The notes below the pieces were generated by a model. That model made no database searches. It saw only the letters and a program-made list of their open reading frames with translations, and was not told where the DNA came from. The position numbers and the translations under genes are program-made. Shown here in pieces: positions 35,142-42,502 of a stretch of 64,000 nt of DNA. How positions within the stretch are numbered: the stretch's first letter is position 1; every line of letters starts with the position of its first letter. Source of the DNA: Rhodovulum strictum (GTDB lineage: Bacteria > Pseudomonadota > Alphaproteobacteria > Rhodobacterales > Rhodobacteraceae); assembly GCF_009649175.1 (NCBI RefSeq), contig NZ_WJPO01000005.1:62001-126000 (forward strand), given 5' to 3'.

Positions 35142-36913
35142 TCCGCATCCTCCTTGCGCAGAAGATAGAAGAAGTCGCGATTGTCGGCCGATCCGACAAA
35201 GCGCGGCACGCGGCTGCCATCGGCGCGGCGCGCGTCGATCTGGGCCATGCCCGCAACAAGATGGTGCAGCGCGATGCCGCCGCCGGGGGCAGCGGTGTAG
35301 GCCGCCATATAGGTGTGTTCCATCGCGTTCATGTCCAGAAGCATCGCGTAGTCGCAGCCATAGGCCTGAAACACCCGCGCCATGGCCGAGGGCGTGGCCG
35401 TCGAGAACCAGGCATAGACCAGGAAGGGGCCGTTCGGTCCGGGCCGCAGGCAGGCGCCCGCGCGCAGCGTCCTGAGTTCGGCCTTGTCCGAGCCCGACCA
35501 GTTGCCCGGTAGCCATTGGCGCACCATCGTGCCGGGCAGGGGCTGGCCGGTGTCGGGGTCAGGCTCGACCAGCGCCACGCCGTTCTGGCGGGCAAAGCGG
35601 ATCTCGCGCAGCGGCGGCGCGTCCGCGCTATCCCATGTGCGCATCCCCACCCTGCCATCGGTCAGGACGTAGAGCGTGGCAAGCCCGGGCTGCAACCGGC
35701 TGAGCACCGTGCCATGGACGACAAAGCCGTAATGGTGGCCGTGGTTCGTGGCAGCCAGCGGCCCCGCGCGAAAGGCGCCATGCTCGCGCTTGAAACCGCC
35801 GGTGAAGGTGGCGGCGACGCGGCGCGCCTCGGCCGGGGACAGCATGCCGGTGGGCACAAGGGGGGCGGGACGGGCCACACCATCGGGGCCGGGCAGCGCG
35901 CGGTTGCGCGCGCCCTCGGGCGGGCGGGGCGACCAGTCGAGGCGGGGATGTTCGGTGCCGGTCTCGTAGCCCAGATCGAACAGCGACAGATCGAAGCCCA
36001 CCAGATAGACATCGGCCTTGCCCTCGACCGGGTCCAGCGGGTTGGCGCGCTGATCGCCGCGCAGGATGGCAGGGTCGATCATCCGCGGTTGCAGCGCCGA
36101 GGCATAGATGCCGGGCGCCCCCTCCACCGCGTACCAGGCGCCCATCTCCATCCGGGTGGGGCTGGCGCCGACCAGATCGAAGGTCATCGTGGTATACATC
36201 ACTGGATGATCGGCCAGCCGCGCGCGCCCCAGCGCCGCCGCTGCCCGGCCCGGATCGGCATCGGCCACCAGCGCCCCGCTTTCGAGGTAGCGATCCTTGT
36301 ATAGCGTGCCCTTGACGAAGCCAACCAGGCTTTCGCCAAAGGCCACCCTGTCGCGCAGGAATTCGGCGGTACGCTCCAGGCTGGTGCGGCTGCCCGCGAC
36401 CGGGTTGCGCAGATATAGCCGCTCGCCGCAGATCGGCGCAAAGGGCAGGCCGGTGGCGCGGGCGCTGTCAAGCTCGGGCGGCTCCCCGGTCCAAGGGCGG
36501 CAGAGCCCGGTACCGCCCAGCGAAAGCGCGGGGTCGGGGCCGCCGGTCAGCGCGATCTGGCGGGCAAGCGGGGCGGGGTTCTCGATGTGATAGGTTTCGC
36601 GCCCCTTGCCGGGGCGAAACAGCTCAAGCAGCAACCAGCCATTCGCACCGGGGTTCAGCGCGGTCAGGGCAAGCCGCGTGCCATCGGCGGCGCGCGCCTC
36701 CTGACGGGTGCGAAAGACCTGAAGCTCGACCACCGAGCGCGCACGGTCCTCCTGCGCCAGCGCGTTCTGCCGCGCCAGCACCACCGCGCCGGGATGATCC
36801 ATGGCGTCCGCCAGCGCAAGCCGGGGCCAGAGCGCCAACAGCACCAGACCCGCAAGGCGGGGCCACAAGCGCATCAGGTCGCGCGGCCGGATATGGGACA
36901 AGACGGCAATCAT
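35138..36913 (-). CDS. Secreted protein with phosphodiester-glycosidase-like (NAGPA) C-terminal domain
   Basis: A 591-residue exported protein. After a basic N-terminus and hydrophobic segment (MRLWPRLAGLVLLALW, about residues 14-35) comes a 300-residue region I do not recognise. It is followed by a domain with FTGGFKREHGAF, HYGFVVHGTVLS, ATLYVLTDGRVGMRTW and GCDYAMLLDMNAMEHTY, resembling the phosphodiester glycosidase (NAGPA/DUF2233) fold. The ATG at 36913 has an AGGTCGG element upstream; ATG 36874 is possible. Coupled by a 4-bp overlap to the FGE-like gene, so the two products probably act together outside the cytoplasm. Confidence 0.72.
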   Translation of the reverse strand: MIAVLSHIRPRDLMRLWPRLAGLVLLALWPRLALADAMDHPGAVVLARQNALAQEDRARSVVELQVFRTRQEARAADGTRLALTALNPGANGWLLLELFRPGKGRETYHIENPAPLARQIALTGGPDPALSLGGTGLCRPWTGEPPELDSARATGLPFAPICGERLYLRNPVAGSRTSLERTAEFLRDRVAFGESLVGFVKGTLYKDRYLESGALVADADPGRAAAALGRARLADHPVMYTTMTFDLVGASPTRMEMGAWYAVEGAPGIYASALQPRMIDPAILRGDQRANPLDPVEGKADVYLVGFDLSLFDLGYETGTEHPRLDWSPRPPEGARNRALPGPDGVARPAPLVPTGMLSPAEARRVAATFTGGFKREHGAFRAGPLAATNHGHHYGFVVHGTVLSRLQPGLATLYVLTDGRVGMRTWDSADAPPLREIRFARQNGVALVEPDPDTGQPLPGTMVRQWLPGNWSGSDKAELRTLRAGACLRPGPNGPFLVYAWFSTATPSAMARVFQAYGCDYAMLLDMNAMEHTYMAAYTAAPGGGIALHHLVAGMAQIDARRADGSRVPRFVGSADNRDFFYLLRKEDAE

Positions 36914-37036
36914 CTGTGTCCGACCTAGCAGCATAGTCGTTTAAATGGTGTAACCCCGATGCCGCGGCATGCGGATCACCCCTACCCGACCGGCAGCCTA
37001 GTCAGCCACCGCCCCCCGGGGCAAGCCCGTTCGGCC

Positions 37037-38047
37037 CTATAGCCGGTAATAGTCCCGAAACCAGGCCACGAACCGCGCCACGCCTTCGCGGAAATCGGTT
37101 TCGGGGCGATAGCCGGTCAGCCGGTGCAAAAGCGTGGCATCCGCCCAGGTGGCAGGCACGTCGCCCGGCTGCATATCCATCAGGTTGCGGATCGCGGGAC
37201 GGCCCAGTTCGGCCTCGAGCGCGTCGATGAAATCGGTCAGCTTCACGCTGGTCGAATTGCCGATATTCACCACGCGGAACGGCGCCACGGGGCTGAGGCT
37301 GTCGCCCTCGGGCACCACGCCATCCGCCGGGCGCACGGGTGCGGCATCCATCAACAGCCGGATGCCGCGCACCAGATCGGTGACATAGGTGAAGTCGCGG
37401 AACATCTCGCCGTGATTGTAGACGTCGATGGGTTCGCCCCGCGCGATCCTGAGCGCGAACTTGATCGGCGCCATGTCGGGGCGCCCCCAGGGGCCATAGA
37501 CGGTGAAGAAGCGGAACATCGTGGTGGGCAGATCGTGCAGATGGGCATAGGCATGGCCCATCGCCTCGGTCGCCTTTTTCGTGGCGGCATAGATCGTCAG
37601 CGGTGTGTCGGCCTTTTGCGTTTCGGAAAAGGGCATTTCCGTATTCGCGCCATAGACCGACGAGGTCGAGGCCATCAGCAGGTGGCGCACGTCATGGCGG
37701 CGCGCGGCCTCCATCACGTTGAAGGTGCCTACGATGTTCGAGTCTATATAGGCGCGGGGGTTTTCAAGGCTGTAGCGCACGCCCGCCTGCGCGGCCAGAT
37801 GCACGACGATCTCGGGGGCAAAGCCGTCGATGGCGGATGACAGCGCCGCCTCGTCCTCCAGCATTGCCTCGGTCGCGGAATAGAAGGGGGATTGCAACAG
37901 CCGTTCATGGCGGCGGCGCTTGAGGTTCAGGTCGTAGTAATCGGTGAAACCGTCGAGGCCGTGAACCTCGTGCCCTTCGGCCAGCAGAAGTTCGGCAAGG
38001 TGATAGCCGATGAACCCGGCCGTGCCGGTGATGAAGACGCGGGTCAT
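37037..38047 (-). CDS. UDP-glucuronate 4-epimerase-like NAD-dependent epimerase
   Basis: Extended short-chain dehydrogenase of 336 residues, converting UDP-glucuronate to UDP-galacturonate for surface polysaccharide or lipid A-type glycans. NAD-binding FITGTAGFIGYHLAE at the start, DGFTDYYDLNLKRRRHE (typical of the glucuronate group), the SSVYG block and the catalytic YAATKKATE are present, with FRFFTVYGPWGRPDMA as the substrate loop. No polysaccharide cluster surrounds it; the phosphomannomutase gene 640 bp upstream could belong to the same supply route. Confidence 0.9.
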   Translation of the reverse strand: MTRVFITGTAGFIGYHLAELLLAEGHEVHGLDGFTDYYDLNLKRRRHERLLQSPFYSATEAMLEDEAALSSAIDGFAPEIVVHLAAQAGVRYSLENPRAYIDSNIVGTFNVMEAARRHDVRHLLMASTSSVYGANTEMPFSETQKADTPLTIYAATKKATEAMGHAYAHLHDLPTTMFRFFTVYGPWGRPDMAPIKFALRIARGEPIDVYNHGEMFRDFTYVTDLVRGIRLLMDAAPVRPADGVVPEGDSLSPVAPFRVVNIGNSTSVKLTDFIDALEAELGRPAIRNLMDMQPGDVPATWADATLLHRLTGYRPETDFREGVARFVAWFRDYYRL

Positions 38048-38149
38048 GCGGGGCCTTTCGCCGGATGCGGAAACGCGCCACGTCTATATCGGCAGGGCGG
38101 CCTTGGCCAGACGGGCGCCGCCGCTCGGGCAGCGCCCGGAATCCGCGTG

Positions 38150-38461
38150 TCAGCGGATCAGGAAGCTTTCAAGCTGGGCGCCCTTCTTCAGCGCATCTTC
38201 CAGCCAGTTCGGCCGGCGGCCACGCCCGCTCCAGGTTTCCGAGGCGTTGTTCGGGTTGCGGTATTTCGCGACCGTCTTGCTGCGCCGGGTCTTCTTGCCG
38301 AAGATATCGTCCAGCGAAAACCCGAACTCCTTCGCCTTTTCCTCGAGCGCGGCACGCGCCTTCGCCTTTTCGCGGTCGTTGTAGGACGCGATCGCCGCAT
38401 CGACATCCTTGCGGAGCTGTTTGAGCTCGGCGAGCGAGAGCTTGTCCAGGTCTTTTGTCAT
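38150..38461 (-). CDS. hvrA: H-NS family nucleoid protein, HvrA-like
   Basis: A 103-residue DNA-binding protein. Residues 1-60 form a charged coiled coil for dimerisation (LSLAELKQLRKDVDAAIASY), and the C-terminal domain carries the H-NS core YRNPNNASETWSGRGRRPNWL. HvrA of Rhodobacter capsulatus, with this architecture, regulates photosynthesis and nitrogen-fixation genes; whether this is the orthologue or another paralogue cannot be said. Its upstream region (38462-38684) holds a CTGTC-N6-GACAG dyad at 38545-38560, a possible control site. Confidence 0.9.
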   Translation of the reverse strand: MTKDLDKLSLAELKQLRKDVDAAIASYNDREKAKARAALEEKAKEFGFSLDDIFGKKTRRSKTVAKYRNPNNASETWSGRGRRPNWLEDALKKGAQLESFLIR

Positions 38462-38684
38462 TCCGGTTTCCTGCTACGCTGGGTTTCTTGGCCGTTTTCC
38501 CGACACTGACGATTTTTCTGCCTGCATGAGAACGGGAAAACCACCTGTCATTTTAGACAGTCTCCGCACAAAAGGCCAGTCCCCGCGAAGCAGCGGGAAT
38601 CGGGCACGGGACAGAGGCGCTTTGCTCGGCGAGAGATTGCCGAAAACCCGATGGCATCCAATCGGCACGTCCCCCCTGCCCCGG

Positions 38685-40181
38685 TCAAAGCCTCTGGTCG
38701 TAATCTCCAACGGCCGGTTCGGTGCGGATCACCGCGTCGAGATCGGCAAAGATCGCGCGCAATTCCTCCTCGCTCTCGGGGCTTTCGCAGACCACAACCA
38801 GATTGGGCGTGTTCGACGAAGCGCGCACCAGACCCCAGCCGCCGTTCTCAAGCATGACGCGCGCGCCGTTGACGGTGACGATATCGGAAATCGCCCGCCC
38901 GCCAAGGGGTTCGCCGCGCGCGCGCCGATCCTGAAGTTTCGCCACCAGCCGGTCGAGCACGGCATATTTCTCGGTATCGGCGCAAAAGGGCGACATGGTG
39001 GGCGAGGAAAAGGTCCGGGGCAATGCGCGGCGCAGGTCCGAGAGCGAGCGGCCGGGATTGCGGTCCATCAGCTTGCAGATCTCGACCGCCACCCGCATCC
39101 CGCAATCGTAGCCCCGCCCCACGGGACCGGCGAGGAAATAATGGCCCGATTTCTCGAAGCCCGCCAGCGCGCCGGTGGCATGAACGCGCCGCTTCATGTG
39201 GCTGTGGCCGGTCTTCCAGTATTCGGTGCTGGCCCCCAGCGCCCGCAATTCCGGGTCGCTGTGGTAAAGCCCGGTCGATTTCACATCGACCACGAATTTT
39301 GCACCGGGATACAATCTGGCATAGTCGCGCGCCAGGATCACGCCCATCTTGTCGGCGAAGATCTCCTCGCCCTCGTCATCGACCACGCCGCAGCGGTCGC
39401 CATCGCCGTCAAAACCCAGCGCCAGATCCGCGCCGCTTTCGCGGACCGCGCGGGCCATGTCGTGCAGCATCTCCATGGCTTCGGGATTCGGATTGTAGTT
39501 GGGGAAGGTGTAATCCAGATCGCAATGCAGCGGCACGACATCGACACCGATCCTGTCCAGAATCTCGGGCGCGAAATCCGAGGCGGTGCCATTGCCGGTG
39601 GCGCAGACCACTTTCAGCGGACGCGACATGCGGAAATCCGCGACAAGGTCGTGGATATACGCCTCGCGCACGCCATCCTCGCGCTGCCAGCCGCCACCGG
39701 GACGGGCCTCGCCCAGCCCGCCCAGCACGATATCGCGCAGCTCGGCCATTTCCTCGGGGCCATGGGTCAGCGGCCGTTCGAACCCCATCTTGACCCCGGT
39801 CCAACCATTCGGATTGTGGCTGGCCGTCACCATCGCAACGGCGGGCGCGTCAAGGTGGAACTGGCTGAAATAGGTCATGGGCGACAAGGCCGGGCCGATA
39901 TCGCGCACCGTGATCCCCGCCTGCACCAGCCCCAGCATCAGCGCCTGCTTGATCGCCAGCGAATAGTCGCGATAGTCGTTGCCCACCGCAATTTCCGGCC
40001 GGATGCCGCGGCGCATCATCTGGGTTCCGAGCCCAAGCCCCAGGGCAGTCATTCCGGGCAGGTTGATTTCCTGCGGATAACGCCAGCGCGCATCGTATTC
40101 GCGAAAGCCCGTGGGCACGATCATCGGGTCACGCAGGAAATCCCAGGTGTTCGGGCGAACCTCGGCATGCGGTCTGGTCAT
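38685..40181 (-). CDS. Phosphomannomutase/phosphoglucomutase
   Basis: A 498-residue alpha-D-phosphohexomutase that interconverts hexose 1- and 6-phosphates for sugar nucleotide synthesis. The catalytic phosphoserine motif is VTASHNPNGWTGVKMG, the metal loop is GFDGDGDRCGVVDD, and the sugar-binding loop is near GHSHMKRRVH (Gly-Glu-x-Ser equivalent replaced by EKSGHYF). The C-terminal domain-4 phosphate loop reads VRASSNTPNLVV. Length and start (ATG 40181) are typical. It is a single transcription unit between hvrA and luxI. Confidence 0.93.
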   Translation of the reverse strand: MTRPHAEVRPNTWDFLRDPMIVPTGFREYDARWRYPQEINLPGMTALGLGLGTQMMRRGIRPEIAVGNDYRDYSLAIKQALMLGLVQAGITVRDIGPALSPMTYFSQFHLDAPAVAMVTASHNPNGWTGVKMGFERPLTHGPEEMAELRDIVLGGLGEARPGGGWQREDGVREAYIHDLVADFRMSRPLKVVCATGNGTASDFAPEILDRIGVDVVPLHCDLDYTFPNYNPNPEAMEMLHDMARAVRESGADLALGFDGDGDRCGVVDDEGEEIFADKMGVILARDYARLYPGAKFVVDVKSTGLYHSDPELRALGASTEYWKTGHSHMKRRVHATGALAGFEKSGHYFLAGPVGRGYDCGMRVAVEICKLMDRNPGRSLSDLRRALPRTFSSPTMSPFCADTEKYAVLDRLVAKLQDRRARGEPLGGRAISDIVTVNGARVMLENGGWGLVRASSNTPNLVVVCESPESEEELRAIFADLDAVIRTEPAVGDYDQRL

Positions 40182-40320
40182 CGGCGGCTCCCTGGCGCGC
40201 TGTGGCTTTGCGGGGCCGGTTTATCCGATGCCGCCGCTTCTGCCCATAGACCGAAAAGATAAGCCAATCCATCCGGCTGCGGATGGCAGCCGGGCAATGC
40301 GGAACGCCCGCGCGCCCGGA

Positions 40321-40947
40321 TCAGGCGGCGCAATTCTCCCTGACCGGGGCGCGCGCCTCGCCGGCCAGACATGCGGGCATTGCGAGCACGGCGTAATTGC
40401 GGCCATCCTCGGAATTTCGATAGCTTTCGCCCAGTTGCCGCACGTCATAGCCAAGCTGCCGCAGCGCCCGCATCAAGGCCAGCGAGGACAGGCAGATCAT
40501 CTGCGACGCCCCCCGCGCCCGGGCGATGCCGACCAGCCCATCGACGATCAGCCGCAGACATTCCGCCCGCTCGGCCCCGGTCTGAAGACTGTCGTCGATT
40601 ACCAGACGGGTACATTCCCAGACGCCAGGGCTGGCAATGTCCTCGGGCATGATGCGGGGCGGGATATGCGGCAGCTTGCCCTGAAAGGCATCGCGCAGCA
40701 TGTAGGTATGCGGTCCCCAGGTCGAGGTGGTGGGCATGGTCCGCGCTCCGCCGACCACGCGACCCTCGCGCAGCACGACCGAGTAATGGGCCTGCGGCGT
40801 GTCGTACTGGTCCATCTCGACGATCCCGTCATGGGGAACGTCCCAGCCCAGTTGATCGACAAAGACCCGTTTTCGCAGCGCGAGGAAATCATAGAACGCA
40901 GGACCGTGCCGGTGCAGATCGGCGAAGGTGAAGCTCAGGTTGTGCAT
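40321..40947 (-). CDS. luxI: Acyl-homoserine-lactone synthase (LuxI family)
   Basis: Makes N-acyl-homoserine lactone from SAM and an acyl-ACP or acyl-CoA. The conserved N-terminal set is complete: Arg in LRKRVFVDQLGW, the EMDQYD acidic cluster and Arg in VGGARTMPTT, then WECTRLVID. The ATG at 40947 was chosen for its GAGAGG site 7 bases upstream and the family-typical start; 208 residues results. The luxR gene lies upstream on the same strand (186-bp gap with its own promoter-like sequence). Acyl length cannot be predicted reliably. Confidence 0.94.
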   Translation of the reverse strand: MHNLSFTFADLHRHGPAFYDFLALRKRVFVDQLGWDVPHDGIVEMDQYDTPQAHYSVVLREGRVVGGARTMPTTSTWGPHTYMLRDAFQGKLPHIPPRIMPEDIASPGVWECTRLVIDDSLQTGAERAECLRLIVDGLVGIARARGASQMICLSSLALMRALRQLGYDVRQLGESYRNSEDGRNYAVLAMPACLAGEARAPVRENCAA

Positions 40948-40998
40948 GGGCGGCCTCTCTTGTGCTTGCCGCCGCAAGTCTGGGCAGAGCCGGAGAGG

Positions 40999-41043
40999 TC
41001 TATAAACCTTAAAGTTGTATCACGAAGGCGTCACACACCCTTC
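40999..41043 (-). promoter_or_regulatory. Probable luxI promoter with a 20-bp dyad near -42
   Basis: On the minus strand a TATAGA -10 element lies at 41004-40999. A 20-bp element with arms GAAGG/CCTTC spans 41024-41043, its centre about 42 bases before the inferred start, the classic lux-box position. Only the outer 5 bp of each arm are symmetric. Confidence 0.4.
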
Positions 41044-41076
41044 AGGCAAGTCATTGTTGCAGAAAGGAAAACGAAT

Positions 41077-41091
41077 ACAACCATTGGTTGT
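41077..41091. repeat. Perfect 7-1-7 palindrome upstream of luxI
   Basis: ACAACCA-T-TGGTTGT in the AT-rich 186-bp gap between luxR (end 41134) and luxI (start 40947). A candidate regulator site; which regulator is unknown. Confidence 0.5.
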
Positions 41092-41133
41092 TTGTTGCCG
41101 ACTGAATTCCCGCAGGAATCGCAACCCGCAGGG

Positions 41134-41745
41134 CTACAGGACGCCCCGGATCCGCGCGATCGACGCCGCCTGCGAGGGGGTTTGCGCCCCCAGCTTGCGC
41201 TTGGCATTGGACAGCCGCGCCTTGACCGCGCTCATCGAGATATCCAGCTCAGCCGAGATCTCCTTGAGCCGCATCCCGTTGGCCTGCATCCGCAGCGCCT
41301 CGGTCTCGGCGCGGGTCAGCTTGCGCGGCGGCACCCCGGCCTTGTGCAACTGGGTCACGATGGACAGCAACTCGCGCATCTCGACGACGTTGAAGGGCCG
41401 GTCATGCCGCACGAAATTGCCGTAACTGCGCCGCCCCTTTTCCTCGGTGCACAGCACGCTGGTCACCGCGCCATGGCGCAGCCCGTGGCGTCGCGCCTCG
41501 CGCAGAACGCCGCGGGGATCGTCGATGCCCATCAGATCCCACGAGGTGACGCCGGTATTGGAGTAGACCCATTTCATCACGGGATCATGCACCACAAGCC
41601 CGTGCAGGGTGTAATGCTCGACCCAGTCATCGGGCAGGCGGTTCAACTCCTCGGCCGGATAGGAAAAACCGACGCGCAACGCAACGTAGCAGCCCCCGGG
41701 GGCAAGCTCGTTCAGGCGGTCGGAAAATCTCTTGATCAGGCTCAT
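41134..41745 (-). CDS. luxR: LuxR family quorum-sensing transcription factor
   Basis: A 203-residue two-domain regulator. The N-terminal autoinducer-binding domain keeps the ligand-contact residues Trp41, Tyr45, Asp54, Pro55 and Trp69 (in DDWVEHYTLHG, VVHDPVMKW and NTGVTSW). The C-terminal LuxR HTH (about 140-195) shows LTRAETEAL and LKEISAELDISMSAVKARL. It is the natural partner of the adjacent synthase. It is divergent from a shorter homologue that lacks the HTH, with 111 bp between the two starts. Confidence 0.93.
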   Translation of the reverse strand: MSLIKRFSDRLNELAPGGCYVALRVGFSYPAEELNRLPDDWVEHYTLHGLVVHDPVMKWVYSNTGVTSWDLMGIDDPRGVLREARRHGLRHGAVTSVLCTEEKGRRSYGNFVRHDRPFNVVEMRELLSIVTQLHKAGVPPRKLTRAETEALRMQANGMRLKEISAELDISMSAVKARLSNAKRKLGAQTPSQAASIARIRGVL

Positions 41746-41856
41746 CAGGGGGTATGCGTCCTGTGTTCAATTACCGCGCCGAAACGTGTAATGGACCTTC
41801 CTAACAGGTGGCATCACAGAAAGCCACTCAACTTTTACGCGAGGGCGCGAAACATC

Positions 41857-42336
41857 ATGGACCGGGTAAGGAAAGTGGCCGAGCTGCTGTCCAGAATGGA
41901 TCAGGTTTGCGACACGGGTTTCGCACTTGCCATCCACATTCGTTTCACGCGCCCGCTCCTGCTTTATCAAAGCTATCATCGGGCGTGGAGCGATTTCTAT
42001 TCCGAGAACGGCCTGATGCTGACCGATCCCGTCGTGCGCTGGGGGCTCGAGAATACCGGCGTCCTGCTCTGGGACGATCCTGAACTTGACGATCCGGCCG
42101 ACGTCGTGGCGCTGGCGCGCAAGCACGGGCTGCGCAATGGCGTAACGGTATCCACCGGGGCGCGGGCCTCGCGCACGATTTCGGGCCATACACGGTCAAC
42201 GGGGCCGTTCACCGCCGACGAGATCGCGCATCTGCAATGCCTGGTCGAGACGGTACATGAGGTGACCGAGGGGCTTGATGCCCTCGACGCCCCCGAGATG
42301 CAGGCGCTGCGCGCGCTCGATTTCTCGCGGCCCTGA
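41857..42336 (+). CDS. HTH-less LuxR-type autoinducer-binding protein
   Basis: A 159-residue homologue of the neighbouring LuxR that consists of the ligand-binding domain only. Ligand-contact residues are kept: Trp44, Tyr48, Asp57, Pro58 and Trp72 (RAWSDFYSENG, TDPVVRWG, NTGVLLW), and the following ARKHGLRNGVTV matches ARRHGLRHGAVT of LuxR. The frame ends normally after DFSRP with no HTH remnant downstream, so it is not a recent truncation of a longer gene. Start ATG 41857. It could bind signal, or pair with LuxR and block DNA binding as truncated TraR-like proteins do; both are inferences. Confidence 0.85.
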   Translation: MDRVRKVAELLSRMDQVCDTGFALAIHIRFTRPLLLYQSYHRAWSDFYSENGLMLTDPVVRWGLENTGVLLWDDPELDDPADVVALARKHGLRNGVTVSTGARASRTISGHTRSTGPFTADEIAHLQCLVETVHEVTEGLDALDAPEMQALRALDFSRP

Positions 42337-42354
42337 CCGCGTCGCAGTCCCGTT

Positions 42355-42379
42355 ACGCAGATCGCTTAACGCTCTGCGT
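42355..42379. repeat. Inverted repeat between the LuxR-like gene and the DUF3141 gene
   Basis: ACGCAGA-N11-TCTGCGT, perfect 7-bp arms, 18 bases after the stop. No U-tract. May be a hairpin terminator or an operator of the downstream operon. Confidence 0.4.
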
Positions 42380-42502
42380 GCAATGCCGAACGCCAGCGGA
42401 TATGCTCGCCGCGCGTCAGGACAGGGAGGGTGCGGTGCGCGGAAATTGCGGAAAGCCTTGCGGCACGCGGCGGGGATGCGGCGCTTGCATGGGGAACGCG
42501 CG

